The notes under the pieces: model-generated
The model's database searches: none
What the model saw: the letters and a program-made list of their open reading frames with translations, nothing else
Told to the model about the DNA's origin: nothing
Program-made: the position numbers and the translations under genes
Source of the DNA: Adiantum capillus-veneris
Taxonomy: Eukaryota; Streptophyta; Polypodiopsida; Polypodiales; Pteridaceae
Reading direction: 5' to 3'
Assembly: GCA_014529385.2 (NCBI GenBank)
Contig: CM043962.1
Location: 44,085,598 to 44,149,597 of the forward strand
DNA length: 64,000 bases
Part shown: one piece after another, positions 54,464 to 63,735 of the stretch
Layout: every line of letters starts with the position of its first letter
How positions within the stretch are numbered: the first letter of the stretch is position 1

Positions 54464-55022
54464 CTACTCTGGCAGCTTGAGGCTTTGCATCATCTTCAGA
54501 TATTCTTTGACTTCAGTTGGTGGGCCATCCGTAGGGGTTTGTACAAGGTCATGACCTTGCTGATATTCGTTACCATGTGCATCTTGATATGCATATGTGA
54601 TCTTGATCACATGTAACTGTTTGAACACTATTGGACTTGTCGGCTTTTGAATTTGACTTGTAGAGATCATTTGAAACTTTTGTCCCTGACGATCTTCATA
54701 GAGACATTTGTCTGCAGATTCTGATGGAATCTGTCTCAATTGGAAACTTCCAACAACCATTTGATCTTTCAATGGTTTTTGCTTTGAAGGGGTCTGTTGG
54801 CTAGAAGTTCTAGGGCTTCTAACTGGTGTAGCATTTCTTGGTATAAGAGCTGAGCTTGATGGATTTACAGCTCCCCCCTTCCTAGGGTGATCACTAACCT
54901 GCTTCATTCAAAACTGTTTGGCTTTGGTTGAGTCTCACCTTTTGGGACTGTGAAGGTACACTTTGGGTAGCACTGTTGACATTTGGCATTTGTAAACCTT
55001 CTACATATTTTCCTATGTATCT
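54464..55022 (-). pseudogene. E1 polyprotein, linker and two hairpin units
   Basis: The open frame 54,907-54,464 (147 codons) has a Ser/Pro/Gln-rich start (SSQQTPSKQKPLKDQ) and then two units of the Y-x-D-x2-G-x2-[YF] type: YEDRQGQKFQMIST and YQDAHGNEYQQGH. It ends in VKEYLKMMQSLKLPE. The gap to the upstream frame (54,908-55,022) reads on in other frames (SQSQKVR...). E2 has the counterpart at 38.3-38.8 kb. Confidence 0.5.
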
Positions 55023-55710
55023 TCAAGAAACATGACAAATTATTCCCCAAGTTAAGCTGTAGATAGCATTATCTTTTTCCTGATATTGCCTATCCCATGG
55101 GTTTCCTATGATATGAGCTTTTGTGGTTTCAGGACCCAATGCATCATAGATGCTAGACTCTCGTCTATATCTACGACTGTTTCGATCAAAGTATATGTTA
55201 GTTTGGTCACAACATCGAAGCTTGATTTCTGATGGAGGGGAGTTTGGCTCTGAACAAATTTCTAAGTTCACTCGGGTAATATCCTTCAACTCTAGAGAGG
55301 ATGGGCTATAATAGATTGTTTCCTCTGAAATGAACCATCCTTTCTGATCTATCACTGGACGCACTTCTATGAGATGGTATGTGGGCCGTTCAAACATTGG
55401 GTGATCCTTTTTGTACAATTTTCCTTTTTGGTCTACATAGTGTGCATATGAATGATGTGTACCATACAATGCTAACATCATTCTGTTTGATGTGTCTCTT
55501 AGACTCCTGAACGATTGCACACTTGTGTCAGTGGATGCAAAATCGTTTGCAAACCTAACAGTTTTTTCACCCTTCGGTGATATCTCGACACCTTTACTAA
55601 ATTCATGCAAGAATTTGTTGTTCAAAGAATCAATTTTAAGCTTTTCAGGTGCTAGTGCATTCTTATGCTCATTTTGAACTTGCCATATTTTTACTTGTGC
55701 TTCTAATGGT
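55023..55710 (-). pseudogene. E1 Gag-like polyprotein, second repeat block
   Basis: The open frame 55,625-55,023 continues after a one-base frameshift at about 55,710 from the block upstream (Q-V-K-I-W-Q-V-Q-N-E-H-K segment in between). It contains further units: YVDQKGKLYKKDHPMF, VIDQKGWFISEETIYY, IYFDRNSRRYRRESSIYD and YQEKDNAIYSL. Each has the plan aromatic, two residues, Asp-x-x-Gly/Asn turn, two residues, aromatic, as expected for a short beta hairpin. I know no Gag family with such repeats. Confidence 0.5.
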
Positions 55711-56503
55711 AATGAAGAATCATCAATTGCATTAAAGGTGACAAGTTAGATGTACTTACATCGAGATTCGCATTTCCAATTTGCTCTGTACCTTGCTTGG
55801 CAGTTGATGTGTCCCTATTGTCTGGGTTTCTTGGACAATCTTCAGAAAAATGTCCACCTTTTCTTCCACAACCTGAGCAATACGCCATGACTGGTGGTAT
55901 TTCAACTGGTTCTATCATGTCAAGCTCTAGTTGAGAAGTTTCAGCGTCTATGCTGACCAAGTTGTCGGCATCTTCTTTTAAAACACTGAGCATCAAGCTA
56001 TAGAATGCTCCATCTTGACCTTTGTACCGTCTTTGGCTTGGTTCTCCAATTAGACTGGCTTCTATTGGCTGATCTATTGGATCTTGCAATTCTGGTTCTC
56101 GACTGTAGATTTGACCACTGTAATTCATGTACAATAACCTTGATTGCATATGCACTAAATGAATGCCTTGCTGGCTTGTGCAGGTTTCTGGATAAACACT
56201 TGAGTTGATCTTTTGCACTTCTATCTGCACTTCATCTTTGAGCTTGCAATACCTGGCTCCACTGAAGTCAGTGAACATCTGGGAGTTCTCTGAGTCTGGC
56301 TTTACTCTAATCAATAAGATCTTGGCTCCTGTGTTGCTTTTACTACTCATAAGATACTTATGACCTTCTATATCTGTGTACAAAAATTTATCTCCATTGT
56401 AGCCATATAGCTACAAAGTTTTCTCTGTTGCAGTTGTGTATGTGTTGCCACTGCTACCGGCTTGCTCTGCTGTACGTGAATTCTTGGCTCGATTTGAGTC
56501 CAT
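55703..56503 (-). pseudogene. E1 Gag-like polyprotein, N-terminal block with zinc knuckle
   Basis: ATG 56,503 starts MDSNRAKNSRTAEQAGSSGN; an in-frame TAG lies at 56,413-56,411, after which the frame stays open to 55,703. It carries hairpin units YGYNGDKFLY, YTDIEGHKYLM, FTDFSGARYCKL, LYMNYSGQIYSRE and YKGQDGAFYSLM, then a linker and the zinc knuckle CSGCGRKGGHFSEDC (55,879-55,835; C-x2-C-x5-H-x4-C, one residue longer than the usual x4). The knuckle suggests nucleic-acid binding and a Gag role. The first ATG was chosen because it precedes the first repeat unit and follows a non-coding leader. Confidence 0.6.
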
Positions 56504-57837
56504 GTTGACTTAATTCACAAAAACTGTCAATTGGTAGATTCTAGTATTGATTAGCAGAATTTCTGCTGATTGTACTAGCCTAATCTGCTATCTCATAGGA
56601 TTTGTGCCCCTGTTCGTCTGACGGGAAGCTCAATTTGCAATGCTTGATTTTAGCAAATTTCAAAAATTTCTACCGCTCACGGCTTCAGTTGGTCTTTTGG
56701 CTCGTTTGATCTAATTCCCTTTTGGGGTTCGTGAATCTTATGGCTTTGCAGTATTTCCTCGGTGTGCGGTACACTTTCCGGCTTTCCTTTTTGGCTTTTG
56801 ATTTGGTCGTTTTTGTGTTGTTTACTCGGTGTGTGATTTTTTTGCTACACTGGGTTTTTCTGGCACTTCTTGGCTTTTTCTGTGTCTTTCTCATTTTTTT
56901 GGCTCTTTCGGCGACTTTCTTTTTATTTTTTTAATTATTTGTGAAATTTTGACTTTTCTATTTTTTTTGTATTTTTATAATTTTTTAGGGAAAGTTTTGA
57001 TTTTTTATGAATTTTTCTACGATTTTTTGATTTATTTTGATATTTTTGAACAATTTTGGATTTTTTGTGAGTTTTTAACTTTTTTTTGTGATTTATCTGT
57101 GAAATTTTGGATTTTTATTGATTTTTTTGTGCTTTTTATTTTTCTGTGAATTTTAGGATTTTTAATGGATTTTTTGAGGTTTTTTATATTTTTCTGTGAT
57201 TTTTTTTGTCAATTTTTCATTTTTATAGAATTTTCTAAGATGTTTTTATTTTTTTTGCGAATTTTTATGCTTTTCATTTTTATTGTGAATTTTGTTTTTT
57301 GAGGTTTTTTACTCTTTTTGTAAATTTTTTGATCAATTTGGATTTTTTATGAGTTTTTTATTTTTTATTGGTTTTTTAGAAATGCTTTTTTATTTTTATG
57401 AATTTTTATTTTTTTTTTATTTTTTATGAGTTATTCTTTTTATTGGATTTTGATTTTGAGTTTTTTTTATAAAAATATTTAACTTACCTGCACAGTGCAG
57501 GCCTGCCGTTGACTTCGTAGCGCGTGCTGAAGCCGGTGATGGCGGGGAAGGCAGACAGAACAAGCCCGAGCCCGGCGCGTAAGCGGGTGCAGAGCAGGAA
57601 TGACGGGGCTGACAGCAGCTGGCGAGCGCGCTTGGCGGACTGGTGCAGCGCGGAAAGGCACTGAAAGCCAGAGGTTGTTTGTTAGGATGCGCGCCTGGGC
57701 AGACTGCCAGAGACGTGGTAGCTAACGGCAGGTGCAGCGGTTCCCGCACGGACTACACAACGAGGGCAGAAGAGAGAATAAGGGCTTAGGGTAGCGGCTG
57801 GTGATGTGGCAAGCTGGAGAGAGTGAGAGGGGGAGGT

Positions 57838-57839
<2 letters not shown>

Positions 57840-57890
<51 letters not shown>
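57840..57890 (+). repeat. (GA)25 microsatellite
   Basis: Uninterrupted GA units in the E1 leader, followed by looser GA-rich sequence to about 57,990. Confidence 0.95.
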
Positions 57891-57892
<2 letters not shown>

Positions 57893-59277
57893 AGAGGGAG
57901 AAAAAGGGAGAGAGAGGAGAGAGACAAATTAAGAGAGAGAAAAAGAGTTAGTGAGTGTATGTGTGAGAGAGAGATTTAGAGAGAGAGAAAATGGGAGTGT
58001 TTGTATGTGTGTAATGGTGTTCACGCGGAACAAGGAAAAAGAAGAAGACTCTTTTGATGTAGACAAAAATTATCGCCACAGACTGTCGAGATCTAGTCAA
58101 CAATTTTATGCGCCTCAAGGCACGACATCGAGTTCAAAAACCGTCCTTTTTTACTATTAGTGTTTTTTTTTTCAAATTTCCAAAAATGCCAAAATTAGTT
58201 CGGAAATTAGCCAAAAATCCAGAAAATCACCAAAAAATCCCAAAATTTGCCAGAAAAGTCCAAAAAATTCCCAAAAAATTCTAAGAATCTTCGAAAATCA
58301 CCGACATTCACAACCAAATATTTCCGATACGCAAAAGCACGCCGAAAATAGCAAATTTTACCAAAATTGCGATTTACGACACAAATATCAACCTGGCTCC
58401 CGGAAATAGCAAAACGCTCAAAACTCGACCACGGAGGGCACACATGCAAACAAAATGATGCCGTAAATACGCACACACAAAATAGCTCGTAAAGATCGCA
58501 AAATAAAAAATTTAAGGAATTATCCAAAAATTAGCAAAAAAATTACAAAAATTATCCAAAAAATACCCAAAAAATTTCTACAAATTCTACACACATTGGG
58601 GAATAGTTCAGCCAAATAAAATTTCAAAAATCATCTCAATTCAATTGCCAAAGAATTTAATTAATAAAATTAAGACTAGGCAATTAAACCGGCAAAATTA
58701 CCGAAAAAAATAGGTCAAAAAGTTGACGCAATTAGAGTATGTAAATCCCTGTTTTAAGCACAAAAACGCAAAAATTAATCATTACACACATCAATCATGC
58801 AATCAAAACATTGAATTAACCATGCAAATTAAATACTTTTTAGGCTCACACACACTAAAAAATTGGCAGTTTTTACCAATCTTTAGGTGCGCACATAAAA
58901 GAGTTAAATTTGTCGGATTTGCAATGTGACTTCACAAATCATTAGTTGGGCATGAGCACTACACAAATCAATCATCACAATTAACAAACCACAATGCACA
59001 CATTGATTTCTAAGTGCTCAAACATGGGCAAAATAGTGCACACACATCTAAAATTAGCATCCACACACTCAATTAAAATGCACATACACTTGATTTTAGT
59101 GCGCACACACTTGAAATTGACCATCCAAGCATGAAATTAACTCAATTAGGCATCCAATTAACAACACACATTCATCACTTAGCAATTGAAACTTATCAAA
59201 TTCATGCGCCACCAATTCTTAAAAATTTCGGCATTACGACGGTGTGAAAATGAAAAATCGCAAAATTTTCAATTCAT

Positions 59278-59356
59278 AACATCAACATTGCATTGCATCA
59301 ACATAGCATAGCATTACATTGCACCACATTACATTGCATCACATTACATTGCATCA
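59278..59356 (+). repeat. short tandem repeat, CATTACATTGCATCA type
   Basis: About five imperfect units of 10-15 bp built on CATTGCATCA and CATTACATTGCA. Confidence 0.8.
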
Positions 59357-59694
59357 TGGTGGGATTTCTACACAATTCTACACATCTCTAGATTCTAGGG
59401 AGGTTGAGAATACCACCTTAATTACCTTTCCGTTGAAGATCAATTGAATGGTCGAATGCTCCAATCTTTCATAGCACATTAGTAAATTAACAAAAATTAG
59501 TCAAATTAGCAAAGGGTTAGTGAGAATTAGAGTGTGTAAACACACAATTGGCAAGATATGGTCACACATTAGGGAATTATGAACACAATGCTTCATGCAC
59601 ACACATTTAAAATCCACAAAAACATAAACACACAAGTGAAATTAGTGAGGGAACGCATATGTTTATGCCACAATTACACTAGCGTAGGCCATCG

Positions 59695-59712
59695 TCCCCG
59701 GCAACGGCGCCA
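59695..59712 (-). promoter_or_regulatory. E1 primer-binding site, Asp tRNA
   Basis: On the minus strand TGGCGCCGTTGCCGGGGA starts two bases after the LTR end. It is complementary to the 3' end of plant Asp tRNA (...CCCCGGCAACGGCGCCA) and is the PBS known from Athila/Tat-branch Gypsy elements. Confidence 0.85.
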
Positions 59713-59714
59713 AA

Positions 59715-60635
59715 TGTTGGGGGTCCCATCGTTGCAATAGCTCCAATGACCAACAAAATTATCAATCCGGAGGGATGAGCTACCCGGCTAGGGCATGGAA
59801 ACACTGACACGGTCAGTAAGCTAATTGTGGCAACACAAATGGTTAACTCTACGAGGTGAGCTTCTCGGCCTATGGAGGAGCGAAGCCACAATGAAGGGAA
59901 ATCTCCACATCCACTTCTCTTTACCTCCAATCAACCCAATCACACACACTACGATTGCAAGACGCACACAACACTAATCCTATCATGCAACACACTAATC
60001 GCAAGCACACACACATAGATCTATCGAGCACCACACTCCAATTAAACCTACATGCACACACAAGCAAAAGAGGGCAATCACACAAGATTAGAGAGGGATT
60101 AACCTCTAATTAGTTAAGATCTAGTTAATCTAAGCATCATAGGCAATCATAAGAAGTAAGAGAGAGACATAGTGAGAGAGAATGAATCATTGATTAGTGT
60201 TAATCAGGTATCATGAGCAAGGAGAAGCTCAAGGACTCCATAGCCACACACCTCAAGATCTCTCACCAAAGAGTGCTCTCAACAAATGACTTGAGAACCC
60301 TAATTTCTTTTACACACTGCTTTATATACCTAGGGTAAAAATATGCAATGTCTGGGCGCCCAAGGCCTTTAGGGCTCACCACTTACTGAATCTGCAACCT
60401 AGGCATAGTAAGTGACCTATTCTTTACAACTTGGAACTCCCATTGAGCCCGTAACACATTAAAAAATTACAATGGCTTGAAATAATTCGAGAATTTACAA
60501 TACGTGACCATTTTGGAAAAACGTGAAAAATGTGTAATTCCAATCTTTATTGCTTTTTCGTATTCATCCTCGATGTGCATTCCTATGTCTTCAGTCTTTA
60601 GCAGCTTCTGTTAACTGAAATTGACTCAGTTAACA
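59715..60635 (-). repeat. E1 5' LTR (921 bp)
   Basis: Plus strand TGTTGGGGGTCCC...CAGTTAACA. Same structure as 43,888-44,804; differences are scattered substitutions and small indels. Followed by GAGAA (60,636-60,640). Confidence 0.9.
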
Positions 60636-61085
60636 GAGAACCGAAGGCTCAATACGGATGAACGGATCTTTGGCATTTATGAGAAAGAGCTTTTAGTTGT
60701 TCTACATGACCTAGACACATGGAAGCATTATATATTGGGTACTCCATTCATTTTAGGAACAAACCATCAAAGTCTCAAGTACTTCATGACGCAAACCAAG
60801 CTTTCCGACAAACAAATGAGGTGGTAAAATTTTCTTTCGCAATTTAATTTTCACATTGCTAGTAAGCACAATAAAGTGGCCGATGCACTTTCACGACGAC
60901 CAAAAGTTAATGTGGTGTCTATAATAACTCACAATGATCTATGTTCTATGATAGATGAGTATGCTATTGACCCTTACTTTAGAGACATAATGTCAGTCCT
61001 TCCTTTGGGGAAGAAAGAGGAACCATTCACCTTGCATGATCTTCTCCACGGAAATAGGCTATGTGTTACCCACTTTCTTTGCTAG
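60636..61085 (+). pseudogene. G1 RNase H, second part
   Basis: Resumes the reading cut at 43,887: RRLNTDERIFGIYEKELLVV, WKHYILGTPFILGTNHQSLK and QFNFHIASKHNKVADALSRR are textbook Gypsy RNase-H/connection motifs (Y-x-x-x-E-K-E-L, T-D-H-x-x-L changed to T-N-H, N-x-V-A-D-A-L-S-R). A stop lies at about 60,825-60,827. The frame joins in register with the left part if one target duplication is removed. Confidence 0.85.
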
Positions 61086-61735
61086 AAATTCATGTATGAA
61101 TCTCATAAAGGCATTCAACCTACTCTCCGAGGAGTAGAGACGTATTTTCATTGGCCTACCATGAAAGTGGACATACAAGAGTATGTTTCAAAATGTGTGG
61201 TATGCCAAAAGACCAAGTATGATAGAGGGAAGCAACCTAGATTACTCCAGCCTATCCCAAGAGTATACCCATGGATTTCATCTTTGGATTACCCAAGTCT
61301 TTCCACGGGAAAATAGGAATATGGACAATCGTTGATAGGTTTAGCAAGCAAGCACACTTTATTCATGTGAAAAAGACTATTAAGACACACCAAATGGAAA
61401 ATCTCTTCATATCTCAGATTTTCAAACACCATGGATTGTCAACATCCATCGTGTCAGATAGAGATCCTAGAATGACCAATAATTTTTGGAAAGGTCTCTT
61501 TGAAAATCTAGGTATAAGATTGAATTTCTCATCGGCCTATCACTCACAAATGGATGGCCAAAGTGAGATAGCCAATCTTATGATACTCGACCTACTAAAG
61601 ACTTCTGTTACAGAAGTAGATCAACGCTCACAATGGAACAAGTATTTACCTCTTGTAGAGTATACATACAATAATATTGTACATACTTTTACGAGAAAAG
61701 CACCTTTTGAAATCATCGAGTGAAGACGTAAAAGT
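61086..61735 (+). pseudogene. G1 integrase
   Basis: The zinc-binding domain is seen as SHKGIQPTLRGVETYFHWPT (H...H) and YVSKCVVCQKTKYDR (C-x2-C) at 61,097-61,230. After a frameshift at about 61,270 the core reads MDFIFGLPKSFHGKIGIWTI (first Asp), IVSDRDPRMTNNFW (second Asp) and YHSQMDGQSEIANLM (Glu), all catalytic acids kept; WNKYLPLVEYTYNNIVH follows. It stops at 61,721-61,723. The first TAG lies at 61,083. Integrase after RNase H defines Ty3/Gypsy order. Confidence 0.88.
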
Positions 61736-61889
61736 CCTTTGTTACTTAAAGTACATGGGAGGATCTTCGCTTCATAGAGATCCTAGTATAGCCTGCATAC
61801 TATTTAAATTTGGTCATTCTAGATAGAGATCATAGAGATCCTAGTATAGCCATGACCTAAAAGAATCTTTTCAAAAGATTAAGGAGGCT

Positions 61890-62370
61890 ATATCCATCTC
61901 TCAAAAAAGGCAAAAAGCTGCTGTTGACAAGCACAAATGGCCTTAAGGTTCAAAGAAAAATATTGGGGCAAACGACAGGCAAAAATACTACGGGTCATCA
62001 AAAGTACTATGCTAAAATAGCAAAAAGATACTATGGGCCTTTTCAAATCTTGAAGCCAATCAATCAGATGGATTATCAACTCAAGTTGCCCAACCATTGG
62101 CTCATACACAATGATTTTCATGTGAGCCTACTTAAGCCAAAGAGAGCCACCAAGTAAACCAATTATTCAAGACCCTCCTGAAATCGAAGACCAAGAAGAG
62201 GTGCTACAACCTGAAGCTATCCTTCGGCATGAAGACTATGACATGGTAAGATTATCCGACGGTATTTTATTAAGTTAAAAAATATCCTTTTGAAGATGCT
62301 AGATGGATGCAAGGAATACAACTTAAGGACAGTATGAACCTTGTCAATGCTTACAATGCTACATTAAAGT
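61890..62370 (+). pseudogene. G1 integrase C-terminus and chromodomain-like tail
   Basis: The frame 61,924-62,157 reads YYAKIAKRYYGPFQILKPIN and LPNHWLIHNDFHVSLLKPKR, the G-P-[FY] and H-x-x-F-H-V-S-x-L motifs of chromovirus integrases. Beyond a stop, EEVLQPEAILRHEDYDM and, after another break, KKYPFEDARWMQGIQLKDSM resemble a chromodomain (...K-W-K-x-Y-P-x-E-x-A-x-W...), with the central Y-L-V-K-W strand damaged by a TAA at 62,274-62,276. Chromodomains direct integration to modified chromatin in chromoviruses. The region between 61,736 and 61,890 is degraded and includes a short repeat (CATAGAGATCCTAGTATAGCC twice). Confidence 0.65.
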
Positions 62371-62708
62371 AAGAAAATTTACAAACTTGTTTTAAATGAT
62401 CAATGTTTTTGTCTTATAAGACTAAATCTCTTATGCACAAATTTAAATAGTATGCATGCTTAGAATCATGTTTGTGAGAACGACGTCTCTCAAACACCAA
62501 GTAGAAATTGTGACTCTACTTTGGGAGGATGAATGGACTAAAGAGTAGACATGCTTGCAGCAACTATGTCTCCCAAGCACCAAATGGATTAGTCATCCAT
62601 CTTGGAAAGGTGTTGTAGGGTAAAAAGGGATCCTCTACTCTCTAAGAAAGATTGACTAAATGACTAAGGCTTTATCTCCTCTACCTCATAGTCGAGAACG
62701 CCTATGAT

Positions 62709-62724
62709 TTCAAGAGAGAGGTAA
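62709..62724 (+). other. G1 polypurine tract
   Basis: TTCAAGAGAGAGGTAA directly before the 3' LTR start TGTCATAATATC. Confidence 0.6.
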
Positions 62725-63075
62725 TGTCATAATATCTAATCAACCTAAATGATCTTCTCATATTAAACTGATCATTTAATGTCAGAGAATAAACGAGAAC
62801 AAGATTAGAATATAGGTATGTGCTTTAGATGCATCTCAACATGGGACCAAAGGTAATGGGTACAAATGGGAGATGGTCTATCAAAGAGCAATGCTAATGG
62901 AGCTTAAAGACCTTAGGGCTGGCTTCATTAAAGACTTCCAAAGGTTACTGCTAAAAGTCCTTTGACCTTAGGTAATCTAGGGCTGAGCTTAAGGTGCAAA
63001 CCTGGCCCAAGCTTGAGGTGCTTGTCGTGCTTGATGACTAAGGTGCTTGTCGTGCTTGCCGACTAGGGAGCTTGA
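62725..63075 (+). repeat. G1 3' LTR, truncated (about 350 bp of 1448)
   Basis: Matches the first part of the 5' LTR up to GACTAGGGAGCTTGAG inside the short-repeat array, then changes to unrelated GC-rich sequence at about 63,075. The break inside a repeat array suggests illegitimate recombination. Confidence 0.75.
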
Positions 63076-63500
63076 GTTGCACGTGTCAATGTAAGGAACT
63101 TGCCGATACACTGTGTGCGAGCCACAAATGGCTCCAAGCACACAACAAGCCTAAACTAGTAAGCTCAAAGATGACCATGGTGTGTCACTCATCGCTCTAC
63201 GCTTGCTTTGTGGAGGATTCCTTGCCGCGAAGAAGAGGGAGACACCGCCTCGCCGCGCTCAACCGCCTCGCCGCCGTCGTGCCGCCGCAATGCTCGAGCG
63301 CACACTCTCTCTCTCTCTCTCACGGATACACACACACATAAGGAGATGAAGAAGAAGACGATGGAGATGGAGCAAGAGCACTCTTCAATTGCACAAATGA
63401 GAAAATGAGTGAATTTTAGGTTTAGTTGACTATATATGAGCTCGCTCCATTCACACTTGGGCGCCCATGCTTAGCCAACTAATCCCTTGAATGTTCCAGT
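63076..63500. other. GC-rich segment with CGCCTCGCCGCC repeats and (CT)n/(CA)n
   Basis: Between 63,225 and 63,300 the sequence is strongly GC- and CpG-rich, with the word CGCCTCGCCGC twice, then (CT)10 and (CA)6. TATATATG lies at about 63,431. Open frames on both strands overlap and have no family features. It could be 5' DNA of a gene or part of another LTR. Confidence 0.3.
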
Positions 63501-63514
63501 TAGAGTGCGCCTCT

Positions 63515-63735
63515 CATCGGCGATGACTCTTACCCTTTTCCTATTGGACTGACAAGCCCAATACCTGACTCTACCAAGTAAATAATATAACGTCCGTCGT
63601 AGGTGATAGGGTGTCCGTGAGCCGTGAGGGTTAACTTGCTCCCCTTCTTGATGTAGATTCCGTCCTTGAAAGCTATTGAGTTGCAGCGCGTTTGTTAGGT
63701 GGAAGAGCATTTGAGCTGAATGTCCTTAGCCTTCT
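63515..63735 (-). other. exon-like stretch of unknown identity
   Basis: The minus strand shows an acceptor-like TTTGATTTTGCAG at about 63,740, then a frame reading KKAKDIQLKCSS, one TAA, and CNSIAFKDGIYIKKGSKLTL, TAHGHPITYDGRYIIYLVES, with donor-like G/GTAAGAG at about 63,522 (others at TTG/GTAGAG and CAG/GTATTG). The residue pattern (alternating hydrophobic strands, Gly turns) looks like real protein and not like any element in the window. A competing frame (63,710-63,471, 79 codons) is fully open but has odd composition. The family is not recognised; the in-frame TAA means it may be a pseudogene or the exon may start after it. Confidence 0.25.

Larger units (their letters stand above)
56504..59694 (-). 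other. E1 untranslated leader (3.2 kb)
   Basis: No coding signal. From the plus-strand view it consists of a T-rich stretch with regularly spaced T runs (56,700-57,480), a GC-rich core (57,485-57,830), a (GA)25 tract (57,840-57,890), an A-rich stretch with regular A runs (58,150-58,730), AT-rich sequence, and a short repeat of CATTACATTGCATCA (59,278-59,356). A leader this long is common in Athila/Tat-branch elements. Confidence 0.6.
43888..60635 (-). mobile_element. E1: large non-autonomous LTR element, family E, split by C1
   Basis: LTRs of 917 and 921 bp, reading TGTTAACTGA...CCCCCAACA on the minus strand, flank an internal region with an Asp-tRNA PBS, a 3.2-kb leader, a broken Gag/protease-like polyprotein (56,503-52,015), a 3' minisatellite and a polypurine tract. 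Without C1 the element is about 11.2 kb. No RT, RNase H or integrase motif was found in any frame outside C1. The PBS type and subterminal tandem repeats are features of the Athila/Tat branch of plant Gypsy elements, so a non-autonomous derivative of that branch is likely. Host site: RNase H of G1. Confidence 0.85.
38992..63075 (+). mobile_element. G1: chromovirus-like Ty3/Gypsy element, split by E1, 3' LTR truncated
   Basis: The domain order is 5' LTR, PBS, Gag, protease, RT, RNase H | E1 insertion | RNase H, integrase, chromodomain-like tail, polypurine tract, 3' LTR. That is the Ty3/Gypsy order (RT before integrase). Removing E1 and one target duplication leaves an RNase-H frame that reads straight across the junction. 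The 3' LTR breaks off at about 63,075, so the element has lost its right end. Stops in every domain show it is inactive. Confidence 0.85.

Noticed and set aside
56722-57149. Plus-strand frames rich in Phe and Leu (70 and 106 codons)
   Set aside because: The hydrophobic sequence comes from T runs in the E1 leader (TTT and CTT codons); not evidence for a membrane protein.
57417-57749. Minus-strand frame of 110 codons in the GC-rich block of the E1 leader
   Set aside because: GC-rich DNA has few stops; composition (Ala, Pro, Ser) is non-specific, and no counterpart was found in E2, whose leader is not in the window.
43888-60635. E1 as an autonomous element whose enzymes are those of the RT/IN region inside it
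   Set aside because: The RT and integrase inside E1 are Copia-type and bounded by C1's own LTRs and target duplication; they do not belong to E1.
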